A DNA stretch of 64,000 nt from Aestuariivirga litoralis (GTDB lineage Bacteria; Pseudomonadota; Alphaproteobacteria; Rhizobiales; Aestuariivirgaceae): positions 62,001 to 126,000 of the forward strand of contig NZ_QKVK01000005.1 in NCBI RefSeq assembly GCF_003234965.1, given 5' to 3'. This document shows, piece after piece, positions 41,982 to 50,244 of the stretch. Under the pieces are notes generated by a model. The model was not told the origin of the DNA. It searched no databases and saw nothing but the letters and a program-made list of their open reading frames with translations. Made by a program: the position numbers and the translations under genes. Positions within the stretch are counted from its first letter, which is position 1. Each line of letters opens with the position of its first letter.

Positions 41982-43679
41982 ATGGACGACACTCAGAGCG
42001 GCGCGAACGCAGCAGGGTATCGCGTTCTTGCCCGGAAATACCGCCCGCGCACCTTCCCTGACCTCATCGGCCAGGAAGCGATGGTGCGCACCCTCACCAA
42101 TGCCTTCGCCTCGGGCCGCATCGCGCAGGGCTTCATGCTGACCGGCGTGCGCGGCGTGGGCAAGACGACGACCGCCCGCCTCATCGCCCGCGCCCTGAAC
42201 TATGGCGACCGGCCAGCCATCGACATGCCCGACATGGGCCCGCACTGCGAGGCCATCCTCGAATCGCGCCACATGGACGTGATCGAGATGGACGCCGCCT
42301 CCAACACCGGCGTCGACAACATGCGCGAGATCATCGACAGCGTGCGCTATGCACCCGTCCAGGCGCGCTACAAGGTCTACATCATCGACGAAGTGCACAT
42401 GCTCTCGAAGAGCGCCTTCAACGCGCTGCTCAAGACGCTGGAAGAGCCGCCGCCGCATGTGAAGTTCATCTTCGCCACCACCGAGATCAACAAGGTTCCC
42501 GTCACCATCCTGTCGCGCTGCCAGCGCTTCGACCTGAAGCGGCTCGATGCCGCACTGCTCGCTTCGCACTATGCCGGCATCGCCGTGAAGGAAGGGGTGG
42601 AGGCCGAGGCCGATGCGCTGGCCATGATCGCGCGTGCGGCGGAGGGCTCGGTGCGTGACGGTCTCTCGCTGCTCGACCAGGCCATCGCTTACGGCGAGGG
42701 CAGGGTGAAGGCGGCGGACGTCGCCTCCATGCTGGGCCTGATGGACCGCTCGCGCATCATCGACCTGTTCGAGACGGTGATGGCGGGTAACGCGAAGGGC
42801 GCCATCGAGGAGATCGAGGCGCAGTACCAGGGCGGCGGCGATCCGGCCACCATCCTCAGCGACCTTGCCGATTACGTGCACTGGGTGACGCGCCTCAAGG
42901 TGGTGAAGGAGGGGGCACTCGCCGACTCCTCGCGCACCGAGGCGGAGAAGACGCGCGGCGCCGAGCACGCCCAGAAATGCGGCATCGCGCATCTGACGCG
43001 CGCCTGGTCCATGCTCTTGAAGGGCATCCGCGAGACCGAGCTTCATTCAGATCCGCTGATGGCGGCCGAGATGGTGCTGATCCGCCTCTGCCACGCGGCG
43101 GACCTGCCGGGCGGCGAGGAACTGGCGAAGATCGTCAAGCAGGCGCAATCCTCCGAGCGCGTGGTGCCGATGAGTGCCCGCGAACTGCTGCGCAACAATT
43201 CCGAGACGCCGGTCGAGTCGCAGGGTTCCCTTGCGGTGAAGCCGCAGGTGGCGGCCCCCACCGAGACGCGCGCCTTCTCGAGCCTCAAGGACCTCATCGC
43301 GCTCGCCACCGAGAAGCGCGACATCAAGCTCAAGACCGACCTCGAAAGCCTGATACGCCCGATCCGCGTTGCGCCGGGCCAGTTCGAGCTGGCGCTGGAA
43401 CCCGGTGCCCATGCAGGCCTCGCCAACGAGATCGGCCGCAAGCTCGAGGCCTTCACCTCCATGCGCTGGATCGTGATGGTGGCGAAGGACGGCGGCGACA
43501 AGCCCGTCGCCCGCCAGCGCCAGGAGGCCAAGGACAATCTGTTCATGACCGCGCGCGAACACCCGGACGTGCAGGCGGTGCTGAAGCGTTTCCCGGGGGC
43601 GGAGATCATCGACGTCAAGCTGCCGGATGACAGCCTGCCGCCCCCCAACATGAGTGAGAGCGATGAAGAACCTCGGTGA
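41982..43679 (+). CDS. dnaX: DNA polymerase III subunits gamma/tau
   Basis: 565-residue clamp-loader ATPase. Walker A GVRGVGKTTTAR (about 54-65), Walker B YIIDEVHMLS, SRC sensor motif ILSRCQRFDLKR, and a C-terminal tau-like domain (about 430-565). The zinc module that has four Cys in E. coli keeps only one here (GPHCEAI), a change I recall in Rhizobiales. I see no A-rich slippery site that would make a short gamma form. The order SRP RNA-dnaX-ybaB-recR is conserved; the dnaX end overlaps ybaB by 17 bp. Confidence 0.97.
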   Translation: MDDTQSGANAAGYRVLARKYRPRTFPDLIGQEAMVRTLTNAFASGRIAQGFMLTGVRGVGKTTTARLIARALNYGDRPAIDMPDMGPHCEAILESRHMDVIEMDAASNTGVDNMREIIDSVRYAPVQARYKVYIIDEVHMLSKSAFNALLKTLEEPPPHVKFIFATTEINKVPVTILSRCQRFDLKRLDAALLASHYAGIAVKEGVEAEADALAMIARAAEGSVRDGLSLLDQAIAYGEGRVKAADVASMLGLMDRSRIIDLFETVMAGNAKGAIEEIEAQYQGGGDPATILSDLADYVHWVTRLKVVKEGALADSSRTEAEKTRGAEHAQKCGIAHLTRAWSMLLKGIRETELHSDPLMAAEMVLIRLCHAADLPGGEELAKIVKQAQSSERVVPMSARELLRNNSETPVESQGSLAVKPQVAAPTETRAFSSLKDLIALATEKRDIKLKTDLESLIRPIRVAPGQFELALEPGAHAGLANEIGRKLEAFTSMRWIVMVAKDGGDKPVARQRQEAKDNLFMTAREHPDVQAVLKRFPGAEIIDVKLPDDSLPPPNMSESDEEPR

Positions 43680-43986
43680 CATGATGAAACAGGTCCAGGC
43701 CATGCAGTCCCGCATGGCCGAGATGCAGGCCAAGCTGGAGCAGGCAACCGTCACCGGCCAGTCTGGCGGCGGGCTTGTGAAGGTGACACTCTCCGGCAAG
43801 GGTGTCATGACGGCGCTGTCGATCGACCCCTCGCTGATGAAGGCGGACGAGAAGGACATCCTCGAGGACCTGATCCTCGCCGCCCACACCGATGCCAAGA
43901 ACAAGTCCGAAGCCATGATGGCGGAGGAGATGAAGTCGGTGACCGGCGGGTTGCCGCTGCCGCCGGGCTTCAAGCTGCCCTTCTGA
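43663..43986 (+). CDS. ybaB: YbaB/EbfC family nucleoid-associated protein
   Basis: 107-residue DNA-binding protein, dimeric in the family, thought to work with RecR in recombination and to bind the nucleoid. The Met-rich coiled N-terminus ([20 protein letters not shown]) and the C-terminal [14 protein letters not shown] are diagnostic. ATG 43663 is inside the dnaX end; a GTG nine bases earlier is possible. It overlaps recR by one base. Confidence 0.95.
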   Translation: MKNLGDMMKQVQAMQSRMAEMQAKLEQATVTGQSGGGLVKVTLSGKGVMTALSIDPSLMKADEKDILEDLILAAHTDAKNKSEAMMAEEMKSVTGGLPLPPGFKLPF

Positions 43987-44591
43987 TGTCGCGCCGCACG
44001 ACAGGACCCGAAATCGAGAGGCTGATCCAGCTGCTGGCGAAACTGCCGGGGCTCGGCCCCCGCTCGGCCCGGCGTGCGGCCCTGTTCCTGATCAAGAACC
44101 GCGAGCGGCTTCTGGCCCCCATGGCGCTCGCCATGGCGGAGGCGCAGGAAAAGGTGACAATCTGCACCGCATGCGGCAACGTCGACACCGTCGATCCCTG
44201 CACGCTGTGCACCGATGCGCGCCGCGACCGCACCACGATCTGCGTGGTGGAAGAAGTGGGCGACCTCTGGGCGCTGGAGCGCGCAGGTGCCTGGGGCGGG
44301 CTCTATCATGTGCTCGGCGGCACGCTCTCGGCCATCGAGGGTGTGAGGCCGGAGGACCTGAGCATCGGCGCGCTGATCGAGCGCGCCGGGGCGGGCGAGG
44401 TGAAGGAAGTCGTGCTGGCCTTGAACGCCACCGTCGAGGGGCAGACCACGGCGCATTACATCACCGAGCGGCTGAAGACGCTGGGGATTGCGGCGTCACG
44501 GCTGGCGCATGGTGTGCCGGTGGGGGGCGAGTTGGATTATCTCGACGAGGGGACGCTGACCCAGGCCATCCGGGCGCGGCGGCCGCTGTAG
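43986..44591 (+). CDS. recR: recombination protein RecR
   Basis: 201-residue toroidal protein of the RecFOR pathway. A helix-hairpin-helix ([18 protein letters not shown]), a four-Cys zinc finger ([16 protein letters not shown]), a Toprim domain ([14 protein letters not shown]) and a C-terminal Walker B-like part ([19 protein letters not shown]) are all present. The start overlaps the ybaB stop (TGATG). Confidence 0.98.
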   Translation: MSRRTTGPEIERLIQLLAKLPGLGPRSARRAALFLIKNRERLLAPMALAMAEAQEKVTICTACGNVDTVDPCTLCTDARRDRTTICVVEEVGDLWALERAGAWGGLYHVLGGTLSAIEGVRPEDLSIGALIERAGAGEVKEVVLALNATVEGQTTAHYITERLKTLGIAASRLAHGVPVGGELDYLDEGTLTQAIRARRPL

Positions 44592-44640
44592 GGCGGAAGG
44601 CCGCTCACGTCTGCTTCAAGGCAGCCTCATTCATTCACCG

Positions 44641-44716
44641 CATCATGCCCGGGCTTGTCCCGGGCAACTTTTTTGGGTCCGCGAAAAGGATCGCCGGGTC
44701 AAGCCCGGCGATGATG
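44641..44716. repeat. palindromic intergenic element (CCGGGCTTGTCCCGG type), copy 3
   Basis: Left arm CATCATGCCCGGGCTTGTCC (from 44641) and right arm ending GCCCGGCGATGATG (44716), with AACTTTTTT facing GAAAAGGAT at the inner ends. It lies after recR and could serve as its transcript end. Confidence 0.85.
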
Positions 44717-44850
44717 AGAGGAAGGGAGGGGCGCAGAAATGAATTCGTAACGATTGCTTTTTGGAAAGTCAGATGAAGGCTAGTCCCCTAGCGACTTCTG
44801 CATAAATCCCCTCTGCGACATCCCTGAGGCCTCTACATGTGTGGCCACGG

Positions 44851-44954
44851 CCCAGAGCTGGATCCCGGCCTTCGCCGGGATGACGGCATTGAGGGTGGCG
44901 TCAGGGCCTTGAGGGCCGGGTGACGGCAATGAGAGCCGGGTGACGGCATTGGGG
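44851..44954. repeat. half palindromic element followed by degenerate 20-bp tandem units
   Basis: 44851-44886 is one arm of the CACCCCGGCGAAGG-type repeat in reverse orientation (GATCCCGGCCTTCGCCGGGA). It runs into two adjacent 20-bp units, GCCGGGTGACGGCAATGAGA at 44915-44934 and GCCGGGTGACGGCATTGGGG at 44935-44954, with a related unit near 44875. The 388-bp gap 44592-44979 holds only these repeats; no gene is visible. Confidence 0.7.
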
Positions 44955-44979
44955 AGGGATGACTGGAGGAGAGTGGGAC

Positions 44980-46104
44980 CTAGCCCCGCTCCACCAGCTT
45001 CGGCCGCACGATCTCCACGCCGCCTTCCGGCTCCTGCAATTCCAGGCTCTCGATCCGGGCGCTGCGCCGCGTGATCTTGTCGGCGGAGACGGCGAGCTTC
45101 TCGAGGTCGTTGGAGGCGGCGCCGAAATGCTTCTGCAGGTCGCCGACGCGTTCCCTGAGGCGGTCGACGTCCTCGAGGAGCTTGGTCACTTCCACCTTGA
45201 TGAGGCCGGCCTGCTCGCGCATGCGGGCGTCGCGGAAGATGGCCTGCAGCGTTTGCACCAGCAGCATCAGCACGTTGGGCGAGGCGAGGATGACGCGCGC
45301 GCGATGCGCCTTCTGGATCACGTCCTCGAACTTCTCGTAGAGCTCGGCATAGACCGACTCCGAGGGCACGAACATGATTGCCGTCTCATGCGTCTCGCCG
45401 GCGAGCAGGTATTTCTCGGCAATGTCCTTGACGTGCTTCAGCACGTCGCCCCTGAGCCGCGCCTCGGCATTGCGGAGTTCGGTCTCGCCGGTCGCGGCCT
45501 TCAGCGCGTTGAAGGCTTCCAGCGGAAACTTGGCGTCGATGACGAGCTTGATGTCCGAGTCGGGGAGCGAGACCAGGCAGTCGGGCCGTGTGTTGTTGCT
45601 GAGCGAGCCCTGGAAGGCATAGGCGGTTGAGGGCAGGCCGTCGCGGATGATCGCCTCCATGCGCGCCTGGCCATAGGCGCCGCGCGCCTGCTTGTTGGAG
45701 AGGATGTCCTTGAGGCTCAACATCTCGCCGGACAGTGCCGCGATGTTCTTTTGCGCGGCGTCGATCACCGCGAGGCGCTCGTGCAGCTGCTTCAGCGACT
45801 GGCCGGTGCGTTCCGCCTGGTCGGTGAGGCGTTCGTCCAGCGTGGAGACGAGATGGATCTGCGAGCCCTGTGACTGTTCCGCCAGGGTCCGCAGCGCGCC
45901 GGAAAGCTCGGCGATGCGGTATTCCAGTTCGGCGGCGCGGCGCTGGGTGGCGATGCTGTCGCCCAGCCGGGCCGCCTGGGCCCGCCACGACAGGATGACG
46001 GCCGCGACCAGCAGCAGCAGGGCGAAGAGCCCGGCGACGAACAGGAGATGGAGGAGCGTGACGGGGGCGCCGCCGATCTCAAGCAGGGTGCGGTCGAGGT
46101 CCAT
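44980..46104 (-). CDS. rmuC: DNA recombination protein RmuC homologue
   Basis: 374 residues. An N-terminal membrane helix (about 17-43), a coiled coil (45-115), then the RmuC nuclease-like domain with LKDILSNKQARGAYGQARME and IKLVIDAKFPLEAFNAL (Asp and Lys of a PD-(D/E)xK-like core), and IMFVPSESVYAELYEKFE. RmuC limits inversions and rearrangements at repeats. ATG 46104; no partner gene. Confidence 0.95.
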   Translation of the reverse strand: MDLDRTLLEIGGAPVTLLHLLFVAGLFALLLLVAAVILSWRAQAARLGDSIATQRRAAELEYRIAELSGALRTLAEQSQGSQIHLVSTLDERLTDQAERTGQSLKQLHERLAVIDAAQKNIAALSGEMLSLKDILSNKQARGAYGQARMEAIIRDGLPSTAYAFQGSLSNNTRPDCLVSLPDSDIKLVIDAKFPLEAFNALKAATGETELRNAEARLRGDVLKHVKDIAEKYLLAGETHETAIMFVPSESVYAELYEKFEDVIQKAHRARVILASPNVLMLLVQTLQAIFRDARMREQAGLIKVEVTKLLEDVDRLRERVGDLQKHFGAASNDLEKLAVSADKITRRSARIESLELQEPEGGVEIVRPKLVERG

Positions 46105-46413
46105 GGCGCGAGATTACGCCGATTCGGTTCCCAGAACGTAAGTGGCCCGCCCATACCGGCAGGGTATGGACGGGCCGATGGCCTTCACGACTCGGGACGG
46201 CGACAGGAGCCATGCGGGCCAAACTGGTGGCAGGTTGCGTCTATCAACGCTTCCGCTTCGGGGTGGTTCCGGGAATTCCGCAGAAAAGTTGCATCGCCCC
46301 GACCGCCCCTCTGGAAGTGACAATGCCCTCCAATCCGGGCCGGAGCGGGGAGGGCACGTGGCATTGTGGTGGCGGGACTGGTGAATTCCCGCCCAAACGT
46401 CGGAATGTGAACC
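46105..46413. other. intergenic stretch with hairpins only
   Basis: No supported gene. A strong stem is at 46144-46176: GGCCCGCCCATACC facing GGTATGGACGGGCC with one mismatch. A second is at 46371-46394 (GGCGGGA facing TCCCGCC). Neither is followed by a T-run. ACAATGCC at 46320 also faces GGCATTGT at 46360. The stretch may be the 3' region of the small ORF at 46414-46548 or the rmuC leader. Confidence 0.4.
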
Positions 46414-46548
46414 CTAGCGGCGGGTGCCGCGCTTCACCGGGGTCGGGTTGATGCCGCGGGCGGTGGTGTCCTGGCGCTCGCTGAAGAACAGGCCGAAACC
46501 GCGGGTCAGGCCGTCGGCCAGGTCGCGCATGGCGGAGAAAACGATCAT
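46414..46548 (-). CDS. candidate small protein of 44 residues, function unknown
   Basis: ATG at 46548 with GAGG five bases upstream (CGAGGCAACC-ATG) and TAG at 46414. The product starts MIVFSAMRDLADGLTRGFGL, continues FFSERQDTTARG and ends INPTPVKRGTRR: an amphipathic N-terminal helix and a basic tail. It lies alone between pip and rmuC. The good ribosome binding site and protein-like composition support it; I do not recognise a family. Confidence 0.5.
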   Translation of the reverse strand: MIVFSAMRDLADGLTRGFGLFFSERQDTTARGINPTPVKRGTRR

Positions 46549-46664
46549 GGGTTGCCTCGAGACGTTGGAGTGGTGCGTTTCTTCTGTTGACCCTCCATAT
46601 GGCGATCAATTGTGAACAGATTGCAGCAATCGTGCTGCACTGCACACAGAGCCAGCCATGCAAT

Positions 46665-47621
46665 TCACGCATGGCGAAACTGGTCCGTCGCCCGCACCAG
46701 CGCATCTGCGATGCCAGGCTCGGTTGCCGTATGGCCGGCATCGGGCACCATGATGAACCGGGCCTCCGGCCAGGCCTTGTGCAGGTCCCAGGCGGTGACG
46801 GGCGGGGTGACCACGTCATAGCGGCCCTGGATGATGACGCCCGGAATGCCGGCCAGCCTGCGGGCCTCGGCGATCAGCTGCCCGTCCTGCCGGAAGAAGC
46901 CGTGGTTGACGAAGTAGTGGCACTCGATGCGGGCGAAGGCCAGGGCGAAGTGGTCGCTGCCGAATTCCGCCACCCGTTTGGGGTCCGGCAACAGGGAAAT
47001 GGTCGCTCCCTCCCACTGGCTCCACGCCCGGGCGCAGGCGATTTGCGCCGCCTTGTCCGGCCCGGTCAGGCGGCGGTGATAGGCCGAGAGCAGGTCGTGC
47101 CGCTCGTCCGGGGGGATGGGGGCGATGAAACCCTCCCACAGGTCGGGGAAGAGCTGGTCCGCCCCTTCCTGGTAGAACCAGCGGATCTCGCTTTTCCTCA
47201 AGGTGAAGATGCCCCGGGTGATGAGTTCGGTGACCCGGTCGGCATGGGTCTCGGCATAGGCCAGCGCCAGGGTGGAGCCCCAGGAGCCCCCCACCACCTG
47301 CCAGCGCTCGATCTTCAGGTGCCGGCGCAGCGCCTCCATGTCGGCCACGAGGTCCCAGGTGGTGTTCTCGGCGAGTTCCGCATGCGGCGTCGACTGGCCG
47401 CAGCCGCGCTGGTCGAACAGGATGATGCGATAGGCCCTCGGGTCATGCAGCTGCCGCAGGAAGGGCGAGATGCCGCCGCCGGGCCCGCCATGCAGCACCA
47501 CGGCAGGCTTGCCCTTCGGGTTGCCGCACTCCTCGAAATAGATCTCGTGCAGAGGCGAGACCCTGAGGCGGCCCCGGCTGAAGGGCTGCAGGTCGGGGTA
47601 GAATGTGCGGCGTTCCAACAT
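46665..47621 (-). CDS. pip: proline iminopeptidase
   Basis: 318-residue alpha/beta hydrolase (S33) that removes N-terminal proline from peptides. The oxyanion segment LHGGPGGG (43-50), the nucleophile S113 in GGSWGSTLAL, the Asp in GRYDVVTP and the His in AGHTATE complete the triad. Length and order match Serratia/Xanthomonas-type Pip. It is divergent from mscL, with 111 bp between starts. Confidence 0.96.
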   Translation of the reverse strand: MLERRTFYPDLQPFSRGRLRVSPLHEIYFEECGNPKGKPAVVLHGGPGGGISPFLRQLHDPRAYRIILFDQRGCGQSTPHAELAENTTWDLVADMEALRRHLKIERWQVVGGSWGSTLALAYAETHADRVTELITRGIFTLRKSEIRWFYQEGADQLFPDLWEGFIAPIPPDERHDLLSAYHRRLTGPDKAAQIACARAWSQWEGATISLLPDPKRVAEFGSDHFALAFARIECHYFVNHGFFRQDGQLIAEARRLAGIPGVIIQGRYDVVTPPVTAWDLHKAWPEARFIMVPDAGHTATEPGIADALVRATDQFRHA

Positions 47622-47732
47622 CTGATTCGCTGTCCTGCGCTATGGGGCCTTTGATTTTGCCAGCATCGGCAGGATAATGGCAGTGACAGATCATCAAACC
47701 CGGGATGCAGATCCCGACTCGAGGGGGACGAC

Positions 47733-48176
47733 ATGGCAGGCGATACGGTGCGCAGGGAATGGAGCGACTTCAAGTCCTTCGCCTTCAAGGGAAATGCGTT
47801 CGACCTGGCGGTCGGCGTCATCGTCGGCGCGGCCTTCAGCCGGATCGTCGACGGCATCGTCAATCTTCTCATCATGCCGATCATCGGCGCGCTCACCGGC
47901 GGGCTGAACTTCGATGACTATTTCCTGCCGCTCAATGCCAACGTCACGGCCACCACGCTGGCCGCGGCGCAGAAGCAGGGCGCGGTGCTGGCCTATGGCG
48001 CCTTCATCACGGTGGTCATCAACTTCCTGCTCGTCGCCTTCGTGCTGTTCCAGCTGGTCAAGGTCTCGAACCGGCTGAAGCGCGAGGAGCCCGCCCCGCC
48101 GCCCGCTCCGCCTACCAAATCGGAAGAGCTGCTGGCCGAAATCCGCGATGCGCTGAAGGCCAAGAACCCCGCCTGA
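47733..48176 (+). CDS. mscL: large-conductance mechanosensitive channel
   Basis: 147-residue channel that opens under membrane tension at hypo-osmotic shock. N-terminal amphipathic helix, TM1 with [19 protein letters not shown], a periplasmic loop, TM2 [18 protein letters not shown] and a C-terminal bundle helix ([13 protein letters not shown]). GAGGGGGA precedes the ATG. A terminator follows at 48205-48238. Confidence 0.98.
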   Translation: MAGDTVRREWSDFKSFAFKGNAFDLAVGVIVGAAFSRIVDGIVNLLIMPIIGALTGGLNFDDYFLPLNANVTATTLAAAQKQGAVLAYGAFITVVINFLLVAFVLFQLVKVSNRLKREEPAPPPAPPTKSEELLAEIRDALKAKNPA

Positions 48177-48204
48177 TGCGGGCCCAGCGATGCAGCCTTG
48201 CGCG

Positions 48205-48238
48205 CCGGGGTGGTGGACACCCCGGTGCCTTTGTTTAA
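48205..48238 (+). terminator. rho-independent terminator of mscL
   Basis: CCGGGGTG (48205-48212) pairs with CACCCCGG (48218-48225) across a 5-nt loop and is followed by TGCCTTTGTTT. It lies 28 bp after the mscL stop and 10 bp before the next gene. Confidence 0.75.
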
Positions 48239-48247
48239 GTTCCGCCC

Positions 48248-49441
48248 ATGACCGATGAGAAGCTTCTCGCCGCACTGACACCGCAGGCCCGCAACGAGCC
48301 CGACAGCGGCATCGTCAAGGCCGCCATGTATGGCTTCACCGTGCCCGGCATCATCCCGCTGTGGTCGGGCGAGGGCAACCAGCCCACGCCCGAGGCCTTC
48401 GCCAGGCCCGCCGCCGAGGCCCTGCTCAACGGCGAGACATTCTACACCTGGCAGCGCGGCATCCCCGAACTGCGCGACGCGCTGGCGCGCTATCACACGC
48501 GCAATTTCGGCCGCAGCTTCGAGCCTGAGAATTTCTTCGTCACCTCGGGCGGCATGCATGCGATCCAGACCATCGTGCAGATGATCACCAGCGATGGTGA
48601 CGAGATCGTTCTGCCCACGCCGGCCTGGCCCAATTATGCCGGCGCACTGCGCATCTCGGGTGCGAAACCCGTCGAGGTGCCAATGAACTTCGCCAATGGC
48701 AAATGGACGCTCGATCTCGACCGGCTGTTCGACGCGGTGACGGAGCGCACCCGCGCCATAGCACTCAATTCGCCGTCGAACCCCGTGGGATGGACGGCAA
48801 CGCGCGACGAGCTCGTCGCGGTGCGCGACTTCTGCCGCAGGCGCGGTATCTGGATCTTCGCCGACGAGGTCTATACCCGCTTCTATTATGGCGACAACGG
48901 CGAGACGCGCGCGCCCTCCTTCCTCGACATCTGCGAGGACGAGGAGCAGCTGCTGCTCGCCAACACCTTCTCCAAGAACTGGGCGATGACCGGCTGGCGC
49001 GTCGGCTGGCTGCAGGCGCCCAAGGCGCTGGGCCCGGCGATCGAGCGCATCGTGCAGGTGTCGTCCTCCGGCACGCCGGCTTTCCTGCAGCGCGGCTGCG
49101 TGGCGGCACTCGACCATGGCGACGCGTTCATCGAACGCCAGGTGCTGATGGCCCGCCACCGCCGCGACCTCACCGTGCTGATGCTGAAGGAATTGCCGGG
49201 GCTGCAGTTCGAGGTGCCGCAGGGTGCCTTCTACCTGTTCTTCGGCATCGACGGCATGACGGATTCGGCGGCCACCGTCCGCCGCCTGATCGACGAGGCC
49301 AAGGTCGGCTTCGCGCCGGGCAGCACCTTTGGCGCCGGCGGCGAGGGCCACCTCCGCATGTGCTACCTGAAGGACCTGGGGCCCCTCGAGGAGGCGCTGG
49401 GCCGCTTCGTCGACTGGATGCGCAGGCACGGGCCGGTCTGA
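48248..49441 (+). CDS. class I/II PLP-dependent aminotransferase
   Basis: 397-residue fold-type I aminotransferase. PLP contacts: TSGGMHAIQ (99-107), N178 in NSPSNPVGW, D206 in IFADEVYTRFYYG, K243 in NTFSKNWAMTGWRVGW; the substrate carboxylate Arg is in GHLRMCYL. It groups with aspartate-type enzymes of broad specificity; the amino acid used is not determined. The gene stands alone, directly after the mscL terminator. Confidence 0.92.
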   Translation: MTDEKLLAALTPQARNEPDSGIVKAAMYGFTVPGIIPLWSGEGNQPTPEAFARPAAEALLNGETFYTWQRGIPELRDALARYHTRNFGRSFEPENFFVTSGGMHAIQTIVQMITSDGDEIVLPTPAWPNYAGALRISGAKPVEVPMNFANGKWTLDLDRLFDAVTERTRAIALNSPSNPVGWTATRDELVAVRDFCRRRGIWIFADEVYTRFYYGDNGETRAPSFLDICEDEEQLLLANTFSKNWAMTGWRVGWLQAPKALGPAIERIVQVSSSGTPAFLQRGCVAALDHGDAFIERQVLMARHRRDLTVLMLKELPGLQFEVPQGAFYLFFGIDGMTDSAATVRRLIDEAKVGFAPGSTFGAGGEGHLRMCYLKDLGPLEEALGRFVDWMRRHGPV

Positions 49442-49582
49442 CCGTTTGCTGAAAAGACAGGCGCTGCACTGCACAATGAGGGGGCAGCCAGTGCGCGGGC
49501 TCGATATGGTTAAAGCATCTTTTACGACCTAAAATCTCATTATTACAAATATTTAGCCTGATATCCCCGGTGACGCCCGGTC

Positions 49583-49598
49583 TGGCACCGCCTTTGCA
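49583..49598 (+). promoter_or_regulatory. near-consensus sigma-54 (RpoN) promoter
   Basis: TGGCAC (49583-49588), five bases, then TTGCA (49594-49598). The invariant GG (49584-49585) and GC (49596-49597) are exactly ten bases apart, as in the -24/-12 consensus. It points to a start near 49609, just before the predicted small RNA. The upstream 49507-49560 is unusually AT-rich and could hold activator contacts; I could not identify an enhancer site. Confidence 0.68.
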
Positions 49599-49608
49599 AT
49601 GCACAAAG

Positions 49609-49730
49609 CGGCGCACACGTCTTTCTTGGGTCCTCCCATTCTCAAGCGAAGAGTACTCGGAGCGTCCCGGCCTTGGGCCGGCTCAGGGGTGAACGGTTGT
49701 TGGTTGCTGCCGTTCACCCCTCTTTTTTTG
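49609..49730 (+). ncRNA. candidate trans-acting small RNA, suhB/mmgR (alpha-r8)-like
   Basis: About 105-120 nt, no reading frame. Hairpin 1 (49620-49652) has the stem CTTGGG/CTCAAG and a 10-nt loop TCCTCCCATT, an anti-Shine-Dalgarno loop suited to pairing with ribosome binding sites. Hairpin 2 is CCGGCC-TTG-GGCCGG (49667-49681). Hairpin 3 is the terminator. This architecture, with a CCTCCC loop and strong terminator, is that of Rhizobiales small RNAs; from memory it most resembles suhB/mmgR, which is nitrogen-controlled in Sinorhizobium. The 5' end is inferred from the sigma-54 site. It fills most of the 431-bp gap 49442-49872. Confidence 0.65.
49685..49729 (+). terminator. strong rho-independent terminator of the small RNA
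   Basis: A perfect 12-bp stem, AGGGGTGAACGG (49685-49696) with CCGTTCACCCCT (49710-49721), a 13-nt loop, one C and seven T (49723-49729). It is 244 bp from the nearest upstream stop codon, so it is more likely to belong to an independent transcript than to the aminotransferase gene. Confidence 0.92.
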
Positions 49731-49872
49731 CCCGCGCGCGCTTGTGCGGCGGCGAAGCATCCCCACATGGTCATCAGACGGGTCCGGGCCCCTCTGGCAG
49801 CCACGCGGCTGCGATGTCGGACTCTTCCACCTTGAAGGCGCGTCTCGCGCCGCAATCTGGGAGATGAACGCA

Positions 49873-50244
49873 ATGACCAGCCCCTCGATCACCCTTGACC
49901 TCACGCCACAGGGCACCATGCAGCGGCTCGAATGGCTCGCCTGGTTTTCCGACTCGGCCCTGCGCATTCCCGGCACCTCGCGCAGCGTGGGTGCGGATGG
50001 CGTGCTGAGCCTCGTCCCCGGTGTTGGCACGCTCGTCGGCACCGGCATGTCGCTCTATGTCATCGGCGAGGCCGTTCGCCATGGCGTGCCGGCGCGCCTT
50101 CTCACCCGCATGGGCCTCAACATCGCGGCGGACACCGCACTCGGCGCCATTCCGGTGATCGGCTTTGTCTTCGACATGGCCTTCAAGGCCAATACGCGCA
50201 ACCTCAACCTGCTGCGGCAGCACCTCGCGGAGACTCATCGATGA
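49873..50244 (+). CDS. DUF4112 family protein
   Basis: 123 residues matching the DUF4112 pattern: LEWLAWFSDSALRIPGTSRSVGADGVLSLVPGVG, a hydrophobic hairpin, a second repeat-like IPVIGFVFDMAFKANTRNLNLL. It probably sits in or at the inner membrane through two glycine-rich hydrophobic hairpins. ATG 49873 is chosen because GGGAG lies nine bases upstream; the ATG at 49864 would touch that site. Function unknown. It overlaps the next gene by 4 nt. Confidence 0.85.
   Translation: MTSPSITLDLTPQGTMQRLEWLAWFSDSALRIPGTSRSVGADGVLSLVPGVGTLVGTGMSLYVIGEAVRHGVPARLLTRMGLNIAADTALGAIPVIGFVFDMAFKANTRNLNLLRQHLAETHR

Noticed and set aside
41982-43679. Programmed frameshift in dnaX
   Set aside because: I searched for an A AAA AAG-type slippery site and saw none.
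44875-44954. CRISPR-like array
   Set aside because: The 20-bp units are directly adjacent without spacers, few and degenerate; no cas gene is present.
49553-49873. A 106-codon minus-strand frame across the small RNA locus
   Set aside because: It is low in hydrophobic residues, lacks a ribosome binding site and crosses a strong terminator hairpin; the RNA interpretation explains the region better.
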